Positions 9,472 to 20,585 of a DNA stretch of 64,000 nt are shown here, in pieces (within the stretch, counting starts at the first letter, position 1; each line of letters starts with the position of its first letter). The notes below the pieces were generated by a model. The model saw only the letters and a program-made list of their open reading frames with translations, was not told the origin of the DNA and did no database searches. This DNA comes from VRUE01 sp963819755 (lineage in GTDB: Bacteria; Actinomycetota; Thermoleophilia; Solirubrobacterales; 70-9), in NCBI GenBank assembly GCA_963819755.1, contig CAWFXB010000002.1, positions 806,001 through 870,000 of the forward strand, read 5' to 3'. A program made the translations under genes and the position numbers.

Positions 9472-10158
9472 CTAAGCCGCCGCCCGGGCCTGGGCCGCCT
9501 CCGCGGCGCGTGCCGCCTCGACCTCCCCGACGTAAGGCGTCAAGGTCACCTGCAGCATCTCCGGCAGCAGACCCTTGAGATCGTCGACCTGGCCGGAGAT
9601 GAGGCGCTGGTGCACCAGCCACATCAGACCGCCGGCGATCGCGACCTCGAGCCCCTCCGGCAGCCGGCTCGCCCGCGGATTGTGCTCCCGTCCCTCGCGG
9701 AGCTTCGGCGCGACGCTCTCCAGCATCGACTGGTAGCGGGCCAGCGCCGCCCCACCCGCGGCCTGGCTCTCGACGATGCAGAGCTTGGCCCGTGCTTCCT
9801 CGGCCACGACCATCTCCAGGAAGACCTCGAGGCCGGTTGAGATCTGATCGACCCATGCCTGTTCGGTGTCGACCAACTCGGCAAAGACCTCCGCCGCGGC
9901 GGCGACGCTCTCGTCGAAGGCCGCCAGAAAGCACTCTTCCTTGTTGGCAAAGTGCTCGTAGAAGGTGACGAGGGCCACCTTCGCCGTTTTCGCGATCAGC
10001 TCGATCGTCGTCTTCTGATACCCGCGCTCGGCGACCAGCTCGGCGGTCGCGAGCAGCATCCGCTCGCGCTGGTTCTGGGAGACGAAATCGCGCGGGATCA
10101 GGTGTCTCCCCGGAGGCAGTTTCGAGAGGCGTTCCGAGAGCGACCGCGAGTCGGCCAT
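9472..10158 (-). CDS. TetR-family transcriptional regulator
   Basis: A 228-residue TetR protein: QNQRERMLLATAELVAERGY, then HTH with AKVALVTFYEHFANKEECF, and the ending LPEMLQVTLTPYVGEVEAAR. I chose the ATG at 10158 (MADSRSLSE) because TTGGA sits just before it; an in-frame ATG at 10179 would add seven residues. The first 30 residues match the style of the gene at 8079-8765, supporting a duplication. It is divergent to the next TetR gene; the ~110-base gap between them must hold both promoters. Confidence 0.86.
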   Translation of the reverse strand: MADSRSLSERLSKLPPGRHLIPRDFVSQNQRERMLLATAELVAERGYQKTTIELIAKTAKVALVTFYEHFANKEECFLAAFDESVAAAAEVFAELVDTEQAWVDQISTGLEVFLEMVVAEEARAKLCIVESQAAGGAALARYQSMLESVAPKLREGREHNPRASRLPEGLEVAIAGGLMWLVHQRLISGQVDDLKGLLPEMLQVTLTPYVGEVEAARAAEAAQARAAA

Positions 10159-10269
10159 TCCAAGACGGTACCAAAACATATATCTGATGTCTACTTTCCT
10201 TTTCTACAGAAAACATGACGTTCTAGGCAACTCCGTTTCTAAAAGCTGCTATACCTAGACAAAAGGCTT
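10159..10269. promoter_or_regulatory. Divergent promoter region between two TetR genes
   Basis: An AT-rich 111-base stretch between oppositely oriented tetR genes. For the plus-strand gene, GCTATACCTAGAC near 10245 contains a TATACC -10-like element. The pair TTCTAGG (about 10222) and CCTAGAC (about 10253) forms an imperfect inverted repeat that could be an operator. No single operator can be fixed from one sequence. Confidence 0.35.
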
Positions 10270-10971
10270 ATGTTTTCGGATATCGACAGCGGCTCGGTAA
10301 TCGCCTTCCCGGGCCCGCGCGGGCGCCGCCCCCCAAGGGAGCGGATCCTCACCGCGATGCTCGTCGTCAGCGGGGAGCTGGGCTTCGAGCAGGTCGCCGT
10401 CCGGCACGTGATCGAACGCGCGCAGACCAGCCGCGCGACCTTCTACAAGCACTTCGTCGATCGCGAGGACTGCTTCGCGCAGGCATACGGCGACGCTGGC
10501 GAGTGGGTCTACCGGCGCATGATCGGCGCCGCCAAGCGCCAGCCCTCCTGGCGCGAGGGCCTGCGCGCGGCGCTGGCCGAGCTGCTCGAGTTCTGCGCCA
10601 ACCAGCCGGCGATCGCCAAGGCGCTGGTGGTCGAGGTGCACGCGGCAGGCGAGCGGTCGCTCGCCCAGCGGCGCGATTTGATGGAGCGCCTCTCCCGCGC
10701 ACTGGACAGCGCGCGCCGCGAGATCCCCTCTCGCCAAGCTCCACCTCCTATTACGTCTGACTTCATTGTAGGGGCGATCGACACCCTTTTGGCGGCGAAA
10801 TTGCTCGACGGCGACGCGGCCCGGGCGCCGGAGATGCTCCCGGGCCTGCTCCACTTCGTCGTCATGCAGTATCTCGGCGAGAGCGCCGCCTGGGAGGAGA
10901 TGGCCGCGGCTCCGCTGGCTACATGGCAGGCGCGCCGGGAAGCGGCGGCGCAGGGCTCCCCAGAGCGGTAG
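10270..10971 (+). CDS. TetR-family transcriptional regulator
   Basis: A 233-residue TetR protein. After a short leader, PPRERILTAMLVVSGELGFEQ begins the DNA-binding domain, and AQTSRATFYKHFVDREDCF is the recognition helix with the canonical FYKHF. The remaining ~160 residues are a helical ligand domain. It is convergent with pccB (14 bases between stops). With the three minus-strand genes it forms a run of four TetR regulators with no enzyme or pump between them. A role in fatty acid or propionyl-CoA control is possible from proximity to pccB but is not shown. Confidence 0.86.
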   Translation: MFSDIDSGSVIAFPGPRGRRPPRERILTAMLVVSGELGFEQVAVRHVIERAQTSRATFYKHFVDREDCFAQAYGDAGEWVYRRMIGAAKRQPSWREGLRAALAELLEFCANQPAIAKALVVEVHAAGERSLAQRRDLMERLSRALDSARREIPSRQAPPPITSDFIVGAIDTLLAAKLLDGDAARAPEMLPGLLHFVVMQYLGESAAWEEMAAAPLATWQARREAAAQGSPER

Positions 10972-10984
10972 ACCCTGCCACTCC

Positions 10985-12553
<1,569 letters not shown>

Positions 12554-12578
12554 CGCGGCGCGGGAGTCTATTTAAGAC

Positions 12579-13292
12579 TCAGAATTCGGCGCAGATGGCG
12601 ATGGCTTCGATCGACCAGGCGCTGGGCGGGTTGACAGCACTGCCCCCGGCGATCCAGCCGGTCAGCTTCCCACCGGCGACGATCGGGGTGGATTCGGTGA
12701 GCGCGATGTTCGGACCGCCGCCGACAATTTTCGCGCCGCCCGCGATCGCCTGCCTACCGGACGGGCATTCCGCGGCGGCAGACTCGGATTCGGCGGTTTC
12801 GCTGACGTGCGCTTTCGACACCGTGACGACGTTCCTGACCAGCGGGGCAAGCGCGCTCGACGCCAGCTTGGTGCTGGTCACCGCGCCGTCCTGGATCTTG
12901 CCGTTGGAGACAGAGTTGGTCGCCAGCTGGCCGGTGCTCACGGCGCCACCGGCCAGCTTTTCGCCGGTCACCGCGCCGTTCTTCAGCTTGGTGCTGGTCA
13001 CCACTCCACCGCCGAGCTGTTCGGAGCGGATCGCGCCCTTGGCAATGGCGCCCGAGCCAACCGCCCCCGGACCGATCTTCGGGCCGGTCACGGCGCCGTT
13101 GCGCAGCTTCAGGTTGGTCACCGAGCCGCCCTTCAGCTTGAGCGTCGTCACCGAGCCGTTGGCGAGGTTCTGGGTCTTGACCGACTTCTTGCCCAGCGTC
13201 GTCGTCGCGTAGGCGGCGCCGCTGAGCGCCACGAAAAGGGCGATGCAGGAGATCGCGTTGGCGAAGGTCAGGTGCTTGCCCAGTTGCTTCAA
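12579..13292 (-). CDS. Secreted decapeptide-repeat protein (GAVTxxKLxx)
   Basis: A 237-residue protein. I place the start at TTG 13292 because AAGGAG lies nine bases upstream; longer in-frame starts add only a non-conserved Arg/Ser-rich leader. A hydrophobic segment follows (FANAISCIALFVALSGAAYA). Residues ~45-155 consist of about eleven 10-residue repeats of the form [K/Q]LxxGAVTxx, for example KLKNGAVTGE and KLAGGAVSTG. Such regular short repeats usually build a beta-helix or fibre. The C-terminal ~80 residues form a separate domain containing two Cys. Function unknown; a surface or spore-like coat role is only a guess. It is minus-strand, downstream of nothing obvious. Confidence 0.75.
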   Translation of the reverse strand: MKQLGKHLTFANAISCIALFVALSGAAYATTTLGKKSVKTQNLANGSVTTLKLKGGSVTNLKLRNGAVTGPKIGPGAVGSGAIAKGAIRSEQLGGGVVTSTKLKNGAVTGEKLAGGAVSTGQLATNSVSNGKIQDGAVTSTKLASSALAPLVRNVVTVSKAHVSETAESESAAAECPSGRQAIAGGAKIVGGGPNIALTESTPIVAGGKLTGWIAGGSAVNPPSAWSIEAIAICAEF

Positions 13293-13311
13293 GTCGGTCT
13301 TCTCCTTGTGG

Positions 13312-13521
13312 TTATACGAACGGCTTCTTCTGCGGCTCAGCGAGGCGATCGAGGTAGTGCTCGAGGTCGGCCGCTTCGAGGCCGGTTCGCTCGTCGGCGC
13401 GGATCGCAACTCGCGTGCCAAAGCCCTTCTCGGCCATCGTCACCTCGACGCCCTCGACCTCAGCCAGCAGCTCAGCCAGCTCCGGCTCGGACTTCATCAG
13501 CGTCCTGGCGACCTCGATCAT
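13312..13521 (-). CDS. Small acidic hypothetical protein
   Basis: A possible 69-residue protein starting MIEVARTLMKSEPELAELLA. The ATG at 13521 is preceded by GGAAGCGGGGGCA, an acceptable ribosome-binding site. The composition (helix-forming, acidic, ending in KKPFV) and normal GC-rich codon third positions make it look coding. The reading frame stays open upstream into the left palindrome of the DUF559 cassette, but that part reads repeat sequence. It lies 19 bases upstream of the decapeptide-repeat gene on the same strand and may be co-transcribed with it. Function unknown. Confidence 0.45.
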   Translation of the reverse strand: MIEVARTLMKSEPELAELLAEVEGVEVTMAEKGFGTRVAIRADERTGLEAADLEHYLDRLAEPQKKPFV

Positions 13522-13594
13522 TGCCCCCGCTTCCACCCAGCACCACAGGTTCCTCCCCCACTTTGCAGGCTGGGCAAGACCTCCCAGGGGCGAG

Positions 13595-13652
13595 TTCACG
13601 CGTATCCGACATTGACCCACTTCAGGTGTGGTCAATGTCGGATACGCGTGAA
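13595..13652. repeat. Left palindrome of the DUF559 cassette
   Basis: A near-perfect palindrome with 23-base arms (13595-13617 and 13630-13652) around a 12-base loop. Its core CGCGTATCCGACATTGACC is repeated in inverse orientation at 14543-14562. The ATG of the DUF559 gene lies inside the right arm at 13635. Confidence 0.85.
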
Positions 13653-14570
13653 GACAAACGCAGCGGGCGAGCTTGGGAATTGGCCGGGAGGCAACATGGG
13701 ATCGTGGCGCGGCGACAGCTGCTGGCGCTCGGCTTCAACTCGCGGGAAATCGAGCATCGCATTGGACGGGGCCGTCTGCATGTCGTGATGCGCGGCGTCT
13801 ACGCCGTGGGATGGCCTGAGCTAACTGAAAGACGACGCTGGATGGCGGCGGTTCTGGCGTGCGGGGAGGGTGCCGCGCTGAGCCACCAAAGTGCGGCGGC
13901 GCTCTGGGGCATCGGCAAGGAGCGGCGCGGTCGTCTTGACATCAGCGTGAGACGGCGCAGTGAACTCGAGCGCCCTGGGCTAAGGGTCAGAGCCCGCGCA
14001 AAGCTCGACGTCGCCAGGATCGTGGTGAAAGACGGGATCCCGGTTACCGAGGTCGTTCAAACGCTGGTCGACCTGGCAACGGAACTCCCGCCGCGCAGGG
14101 TGGAGCGAGCGATCAACGAGGCGGACAAGCACGACCTCATCGATCCAGAGACCTTGCGCTCTCGACTCGGTAGCTACAAGGGAGAGCCCGGCGTAAAACC
14201 ACTCCGCACGCTCCTCGACAAGCGCACCTTCCGGCTCTCCGACTCTGACCTGGAGATTCTCTTCCGCCCTATCTCCGCCGAAGCCGGACTTCCGTTCCCG
14301 CTCAGCAAACAGATCGTCAATGGTTGGAAAGTCGACTTCTTCTGGCCCGACCTCGGGCTGGTAGTCGAGACGGACGGCCTGCGCTATCACCGCACGGCCT
14401 CGACGCAGACGCGGGACGCCCGCCGCGACCGAGCCCACGCGCTCGTCGGGATGACCCCGCTCCGCTTCACCCACTACGAGGTCAAATACGAACCCACCCA
14501 GGTCCGACAGGAGCTCAGACGAGCCGCCGCAATGCTCAAAGCGCGCGTATCCGACATTGACCACACCTGA
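13635..14570 (+). CDS. AbiEi-like winged-helix / DUF559 endonuclease-fold protein
   Basis: A 311-residue protein with two domains. The N-terminal ~60 residues (HGIVARRQLLALGFNSREIE) form the winged helix shared with type IV antitoxins of the AbiEi_4 class. The C-terminal ~90 residues have the DUF559/Vsr-like PD-(D/E)xK fold: VDFFWPDLGLVVETDG (residues ~232-247) gives the Asp and Glu/Asp metal ligands, followed by an Arg-rich helix. It may be a DNA nuclease or a degenerate one. The start codon lies inside the left palindrome and the final residues VSDIDHT plus stop are encoded by the right one, so gene and repeats form one unit. No toxin partner is adjacent. Such genes are common in actinobacteria, but their role is not established. 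Confidence 0.8.
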   Translation: MSDTREDKRSGRAWELAGRQHGIVARRQLLALGFNSREIEHRIGRGRLHVVMRGVYAVGWPELTERRRWMAAVLACGEGAALSHQSAAALWGIGKERRGRLDISVRRRSELERPGLRVRARAKLDVARIVVKDGIPVTEVVQTLVDLATELPPRRVERAINEADKHDLIDPETLRSRLGSYKGEPGVKPLRTLLDKRTFRLSDSDLEILFRPISAEAGLPFPLSKQIVNGWKVDFFWPDLGLVVETDGLRYHRTASTQTRDARRDRAHALVGMTPLRFTHYEVKYEPTQVRQELRRAAAMLKARVSDIDHT

Positions 14571-14596
14571 GCTGGGTCAATGTCGGATACGCGCGC
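14541..14596. repeat. Right palindrome of the DUF559 cassette
   Basis: A perfect palindrome with 22-base arms (14541-14562 and 14575-14596) and a 12-base loop. It is the reverse complement of the left palindrome apart from a few loop and flank positions. The TGA stop of the DUF559 gene is in the loop. Between two convergent genes it may also act as a bidirectional terminator. Confidence 0.85.
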
Positions 14597-14602
14597 CTGG
14601 AC

Positions 14603-16230
14603 TTAGAAGAAAGCGCCGCCCTTGTATTCGCCGAAGACGTCGCGCATCGCGCCGCAGACCTCGCCGATCGAGGCGTCGGCGGCGAGCGCGGCGCGGATCG
14701 GGTGCATCAGGTTGCCCTCGCCGCGGGCGACGGCGCGGAGCTCGTCCAGCTTCTCGCCGACTACAGCTTGGTCGCGGTTCTCCTTGAAGGCCGCCAAGCG
14801 CGCCAGCTGGCGCTGCTCGGACTCGGGATCGACGCGGAGGATGTCGACGTCATCGACCTGGTCGGTGACGTATTTGTTGACGCCGACGATCACGTCCTGG
14901 CCCGACTTGTAACGCTCGTGGTAGGAGTGCGCCGACTCCTCGATCTCCTTCTGCATGAAGTCCAGCGCCTCGACCGAGCCGCCCATCTCCTCGACCTTGC
15001 CGATCAGCTCCCAGGCGCGCTCTTCAATCTCGTCGGTCAGCGACTCGACGAAGTAGGAGCCGGCGAAGGGGTCGACCGTGTCGGCGACGCCGGACTCGTG
15101 GGCGAGCACCTGCTGGGTGCGCAGGGCGATCCGCGCGGAGCGCTCGGTCGGCAGCGCCAGCGCCTCGTCGAAGCCGTTGGTGTGCAGCGACTGGGTGCCG
15201 CCGCTGACCGCGGCGAAGCCCTGCAGCGCGACGCGGATGATGTTGACCTCGGGTTGCTGCGCCTGCAGCGTCACGCCGCCGGTCTGGGTGTGGAAGCGGA
15301 TCTTCATCGAGTTGGGGTCCTTGGCCCCGAACCGCTCCTCGACGATCTTCGCCCACATCCGCCGCGCGGCGCGGAACTTGGCGACCTCCTGGAAGACGTT
15401 GTTGTGGCAGTTGAAGAAGAAGGCGAGGCGGGTCGCGAACTCGTCGATCTCGAGGCCACGCGCGATAGCCGCTTCGACGTAGGCGATCGCGTTGGAGAGC
15501 GTGAAGGCGACCTCCTGCACAGCCGAGCAGCCCTTCTCACGGATGTGGTAGCCGGAGATCGAGATCGTGTTCCATTTCGGCACGTTCTCGCGGCAGTACT
15601 CGAAGATGTCGGTGGTCAGGCGCATCGTCGGCTCGGGGGGATAGATGTAGTTGCCGCGGGCCATGTACTCCTTGAGCACGTCGTTCTGGACCGTGCCGCG
15701 CAGCTTCTTGCTGGGAACCCCCTGCTCCTCGCCGACCAGCTCGTAGAGCAGCAGCAGGATGCCCGCCGGGGCGTTGATCGTCATCGAGGTCGAGACACCG
15801 TCAAGCGGAATCTGGTCGAAGCAGATCCGCATGTCCTCGATCGTGTCGATCGGGACCCCGGTACGGCCGACCTCACCGTGGCAGAGCGGGTCGTCGGAGT
15901 CGCGGCCGAGCTGGGTGGGCAGGTCGAAGGCCATCGAGAGCCCGGTCGAGCCATGCTCGATCAGGTAGCGGTAGCGCTCGTTGGTGTCCTCGGGGGAGGC
16001 GAAGCCGGCGTACTGGCGCATCGTCCAGAGCCGATCGCGGTACATCCCCGCGTGGATGCCGCGGGTGAAGGGCGGCTCGCCCGGCTCTCCCAGTCGCTGC
16101 TCGAGGCCCGGAGCGACGTCGTCCTCGTCGTAGAGGCGGTCGATCTCGATCCCCGAGTCGGTGAAGATCCGCTCGTCGTCGGGCCCGACCAGCGGAGCGA
16201 TCGTGCGCTGGCCCTCTTTGGGCTCGGCCA

Positions 16231-16231
<1 letters not shown>
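14603..16231 (-). CDS. mcmA: Methylmalonyl-CoA mutase large (catalytic) subunit
   Basis: A 542-residue catalytic TIM-barrel subunit that interconverts (R)-methylmalonyl-CoA and succinyl-CoA using adenosylcobalamin. Tyr74 in MRQYAGF and Arg192 in MARGNYIYPP align, with identical spacing (118), to Tyr89 and Arg207 of the Propionibacterium enzyme that bind the substrate carboxylate. Isobutyryl-CoA mutases have Phe and Gln there, so methylmalonyl-CoA is the likely substrate. His229 in SGYHIREKG matches catalytic His244. The chain stops before any DxHxxG B12-binding domain, so a separate small subunit must be encoded elsewhere. It starts within the stop of the upstream decarboxylase gene (TGATG), indicating coupled translation. 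Confidence 0.92.
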
Positions 16232-17178
<947 letters not shown>

Positions 17179-17333
17179 CGCGGCGGATGCTACAGGGGGC
17201 GGCGTTGCGACCCCCCGCAAACACGGCGGTACGCAATTTCCGGCTTTCTGACCCGTCCACCCGTCCAAAAGGGGGGAGAGCCCGCCCCCGTCCCACGCTC
17301 TACGTGGAATGTTCGGACGAGGGAGCTGAACCG

Positions 17334-18554
17334 GTGCAGGGGGGAATCGCAACAGCCGGGCGCAAGCGCGCCGCCGTCGAACTCGTCGCTCGCGAGGACG
17401 CCGAGCTGAGGCAGACCGCGCGCCGCTTCTCGCTCTGCGAGGACGATGCCGAGGACGCTTACCAGCGGGCGCTGGAGATCCTCCTCGTCAAAGCACCCAG
17501 CGACCGCCCACGCGAACTGATTCGCTGGATGAAGACGGTGGTCAAGCATGAGGCGCTGGCGATTCGCCGCTACCGCGAGCGGATGCTGGGCCGGGGAGGG
17601 CACGAAGCCGACGACCCGATCGCGGGGATCGCGTCAAGTGGTGCCGGGCCCGGAGAGCGCCTCGAGCTGGGCGAGCAGGTCGCCCGCAGCCGCGAGGCGC
17701 TGCAGGCGCTGAAGCCGGCGGAGCTGCGTTCGCTGACTCTCCTCGCGGCCGGCTACTCGTATGCCGAGATCGGTGAGATCACCGGTTTCAGCCACACGAA
17801 GGTAAATCGGTCCTTAGCCGAGGGACGCGAGCGCTTTCGCCGCGCGTTGGCACGGAGCGAGAGCGGCGGCCGCTGTGCCGAGCTGGCGCCGCTGCTGTCT
17901 GCCTATGCCGACGGAGAGGCGAGCGATGAGGGCGAAGTCGCGGTGCGCGAGCACCTGCGGGCCTGCGCGGCTTGTCGCACGACCATGCGCGCCTACCGGG
18001 CAACCCCCGCAGCCGTCGCCGCCCTCGCTCCCGCCCTGCCCGTCTCGCGCTCTCTGCTGGATCGAGCGCAGGAGTTCCTCCTCGGACTGCACTCGCGCCT
18101 CCCCGGCGGCGGGGGCTCGGGCGAAACCGGCGTCTCCCAGATTGCCGCCGCTGGTGGAACCCGAGGGGCGGGGATGGCCGCCCTCGCCAAGGCGCTGGCG
18201 ATTTGCGCGGGCGCGGTGGGCGCCGCCGCCTGTGTTGCGACCGGGGTAGCGCCGGCGCCACTCGGGATAGAGCCGCAACACGCCACCCGGGCAAGAATCG
18301 AGCGGGTGTCCCAACAGGCGGTCGGGGAGGTGACGGCGCCTCCCGCTGTCTACGAACCGGCACCGGCGCCTGAGCCACAGCACCAACCCGCGCCGGAACC
18401 GGAACCCGAGCCCGAGCCGCCCTCACCAGCACCGGAAACGAGCGAAGCGGGCGCGGTCGAATACGCACCGCCAACGGAAACTGCTGCTTCGCCGCCCGCA
18501 GCCGCGCCTGCAGAAGGATCGAGTGGCGGTGCGGCCGGGGAGTTCGGGCCATGA
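17334..18554 (+). CDS. ECF sigma factor fused to a zinc anti-sigma-like and membrane domain
   Basis: A 406-residue protein. Residues ~30-90 form sigma region 2 (FSLCEDDAEDAYQRALEILL) and ~125-175 sigma region 4 with the HTH YSYAEIGEITGFSHTKVNRS. Residues ~181-215 then carry HLRACAAC (207-214), an HxxxCxxC motif typical of zinc-binding anti-sigma (ZAS) domains. A probable transmembrane helix follows at ~283-307, and the tail is rich in Pro/Glu/Ala. So sigma and anti-sigma-like modules are on one membrane-tied chain, as in ECF groups with C-terminal extensions. The GTG start at 17334 follows GAGGGAGCTGAACC. The stop overlaps the ATG of the next, secreted protein (ATGA), so that protein is its likely partner or target. 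Confidence 0.83.
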   Translation: MQGGIATAGRKRAAVELVAREDAELRQTARRFSLCEDDAEDAYQRALEILLVKAPSDRPRELIRWMKTVVKHEALAIRRYRERMLGRGGHEADDPIAGIASSGAGPGERLELGEQVARSREALQALKPAELRSLTLLAAGYSYAEIGEITGFSHTKVNRSLAEGRERFRRALARSESGGRCAELAPLLSAYADGEASDEGEVAVREHLRACAACRTTMRAYRATPAAVAALAPALPVSRSLLDRAQEFLLGLHSRLPGGGGSGETGVSQIAAAGGTRGAGMAALAKALAICAGAVGAAACVATGVAPAPLGIEPQHATRARIERVSQQAVGEVTAPPAVYEPAPAPEPQHQPAPEPEPEPEPPSPAPETSEAGAVEYAPPTETAASPPAAAPAEGSSGGAAGEFGP

Positions 18555-20541
18555 TCAAGCGCCGGGCGCTGGTCGCCACCGCAGGGCTTGCCCTGTTGGC
18601 CACCATCGCGAGCCCTGCCTCGGCGAGCCCTCCGCGTCCGGCGGACCTTCGGGTCGCCGGCAGGACAGCGTTTGGCACCCGGACAACCGCTTCTCGCTCA
18701 GCTGGACCAGCCCGGCACCGGGCATCCCGGCGCTGACCGCGACCCGCTACCGGATCCGCGATCCACAGGGAACGACGATCGGCGAAAGCCGCCTCGGCTG
18801 GATCGGCGACGGAATCGGGCCGCTGATCGTGCCCGCGATACCCGGCGCCTACAGCGCCGAAGTCTGGTTCGAAGACGCCGGCGGCGAGCAGGGCCCGGCG
18901 ACAACCGTGCCGCTGCGCTTCGACGACGTCAGGCCCGCGGCAAGCGAGCCCCAGCCCGTTGCCGGCTGGATCGGCCGTACAGCCTTTCCTCTCCGCGTCC
19001 GCCTCGGTCACCCACCCAGTCCGCTGCCCCTCTCGGGAATTCGCGGCTACGCGATCGCGATCGATACGGCACCCGGCGGGGGCGCCTGCGTCGCTGCCGA
19101 TCGCTGCAGCGACGCCGAGACGACGCTGCGGGGTGGCGTCGCGAGCGACGAACTGGAGATCGGCACCCTGCCGGAGGGAACCAGCTATCTCCATGCGGTC
19201 GCCGTCTCCGGCTCGGGGATGAAGTCGACGAGGAGCGGGTGGACCGTGCTTCGGGCCGACACCACCGACCCGGTCACTCAGCTGACCGGTCTACCGCCCG
19301 GCTGGACGAACCGGGCGGTGCGGCTCACGGCGAGTGCCGCCGATACCGGCTCGGGGATGGTCGGCGACGGACAGGGACCGGCGCCCTTCACGGCGATCCA
19401 GGTGGACGGAGGCGCCCCCTCGATCGGGCCGGGTGGAACAGCCACCGCCAGCGTGGTCGACGAGGGTGTCCATCGGATCGCCTATTACGCCCGTGACCTG
19501 GCCGGCAACGTCAACGACGGCGCCGAGACCAACGGCATCGCCGATCGGGCACCGCGGACCGCTTCCGTGAAGATCGACCGCACGCCACCCAGCGTTGCCT
19601 TCGCCAACGCCGAGGACCCGCGCGACCCCGAGCTGCTGCGGGTGCGAATCGCCGACCGGCTCGCGGGGCCCGATCCTTCGCGTGGCTCGATTGGCATGCG
19701 GCCGGCCGGCTCAGGCGACCGCTTCGAGGCGCTCCCCGCCGTACCCGGAGGCGGGGGTGAACTGCGTGCCCGCTGGGACTCCGACGCATTCCCCGCCGGC
19801 AACTACGAATTCCGGGCGATCGGATACGACGCCGCAGGCAATGCCGCAGCCACGACCCGCCGGCTGAACGGTGGGTCGATGGTGCTCTCGAACCCGCTCA
19901 AGGCGACGACGACCTTACGTGCAGGTTTCCGCCAGCACGGCCTGCGGCGAACCGTCCCCTACGGCCGCCGCGTTCTTCTCGGCGGCCGGCTCATCACCGG
20001 CAGGAGCTCACCTCTAGGCGGCGTGCCCGTTCGGGTGGTCGAGCGCTTCGCCCCCGGCGCGCATCCGGCATCCCAGGCATTGACGGTGACGACCGCCCCT
20101 GACGGAGCCTTCTCGATCCGCACCGACCCAGGCCCAAGTCGGACGATCGCGGTCAGCTTCGACGGCGGCCCAACCCTGGCTCGCTCAGCCGCACGTTCGC
20201 TCCAACTCGGAGTGCTTGGCCGGGTGCGCCTGCGGGCGTCAGCGAGCGTCGCCACGGTCGGCGGGGCGCCGCTGATCTTTCGCGGGCGATTGGTCGCCAG
20301 GCCTGGCGAGATCCCTGACGGCGGCAAATCGATCGAGTTGCAGTTCAGGCTGCCGGGGCTGCCCTGGGCCGAGTTCCGCACGGTCCAGACCGACAGCCGC
20401 GGTCGCTTCCGCTACGCCTACCGCTTCAGCGACGACGACAGCCGTGGCGCCCGCTTCCAGTTCCGGGCTTACGCCGCCAAACAAGCTGACTGGCCATACG
20501 AGGCAGCGGGTTCACGTCCCGTACTCGTGCGTGGGAAGTGA
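18551..20541 (+). CDS. Secreted Ig-like repeat protein, reading frame broken near 18.66 kb
   Basis: The ATG at 18551 overlaps the sigma-factor stop and encodes a clear signal peptide (MIKRRALVATAGLALLA, cleavage near ASA). After about 37 codons the sensible reading continues in another frame (VWHPDNRFSLSW onward) to the stop at 20541. The span is 1991 bases, not a multiple of three, consistent with one lost base near 18650-18670. The rest, about 620 residues, is a series of beta-sandwich modules with VDGGAPSIGPGG, KIDRTPPSVAF and YDAAGN motifs seen in bacterial Ig-like surface proteins. A terminator hairpin follows. No catalytic residues are recognised. It is probably exported and stays at the cell surface. 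Confidence 0.7.
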
Positions 20542-20550
20542 AGCGTTAAT

Positions 20551-20577
20551 CCCGGTAGGGGTGGAGCCCCTACCGGG
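20551..20577. terminator. Bidirectional hairpin terminator
   Basis: A perfect 11-bp stem (CCCGGTAGGGG with CCCCTACCGGG) and a 5-base loop lie between the convergent Ig-like gene and the basic-protein gene. There is no long T run, as is usual in this GC-rich DNA. Confidence 0.7.
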
Positions 20578-20585
20578 ACAGGCCC

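Noticed and set aside
13312..13635. A 107-residue protein beginning in the left palindrome
   Set aside because: The first ~38 residues read repeat and Pro/Trp-rich sequence; a start at 13521 with a ribosome-binding site is more likely.
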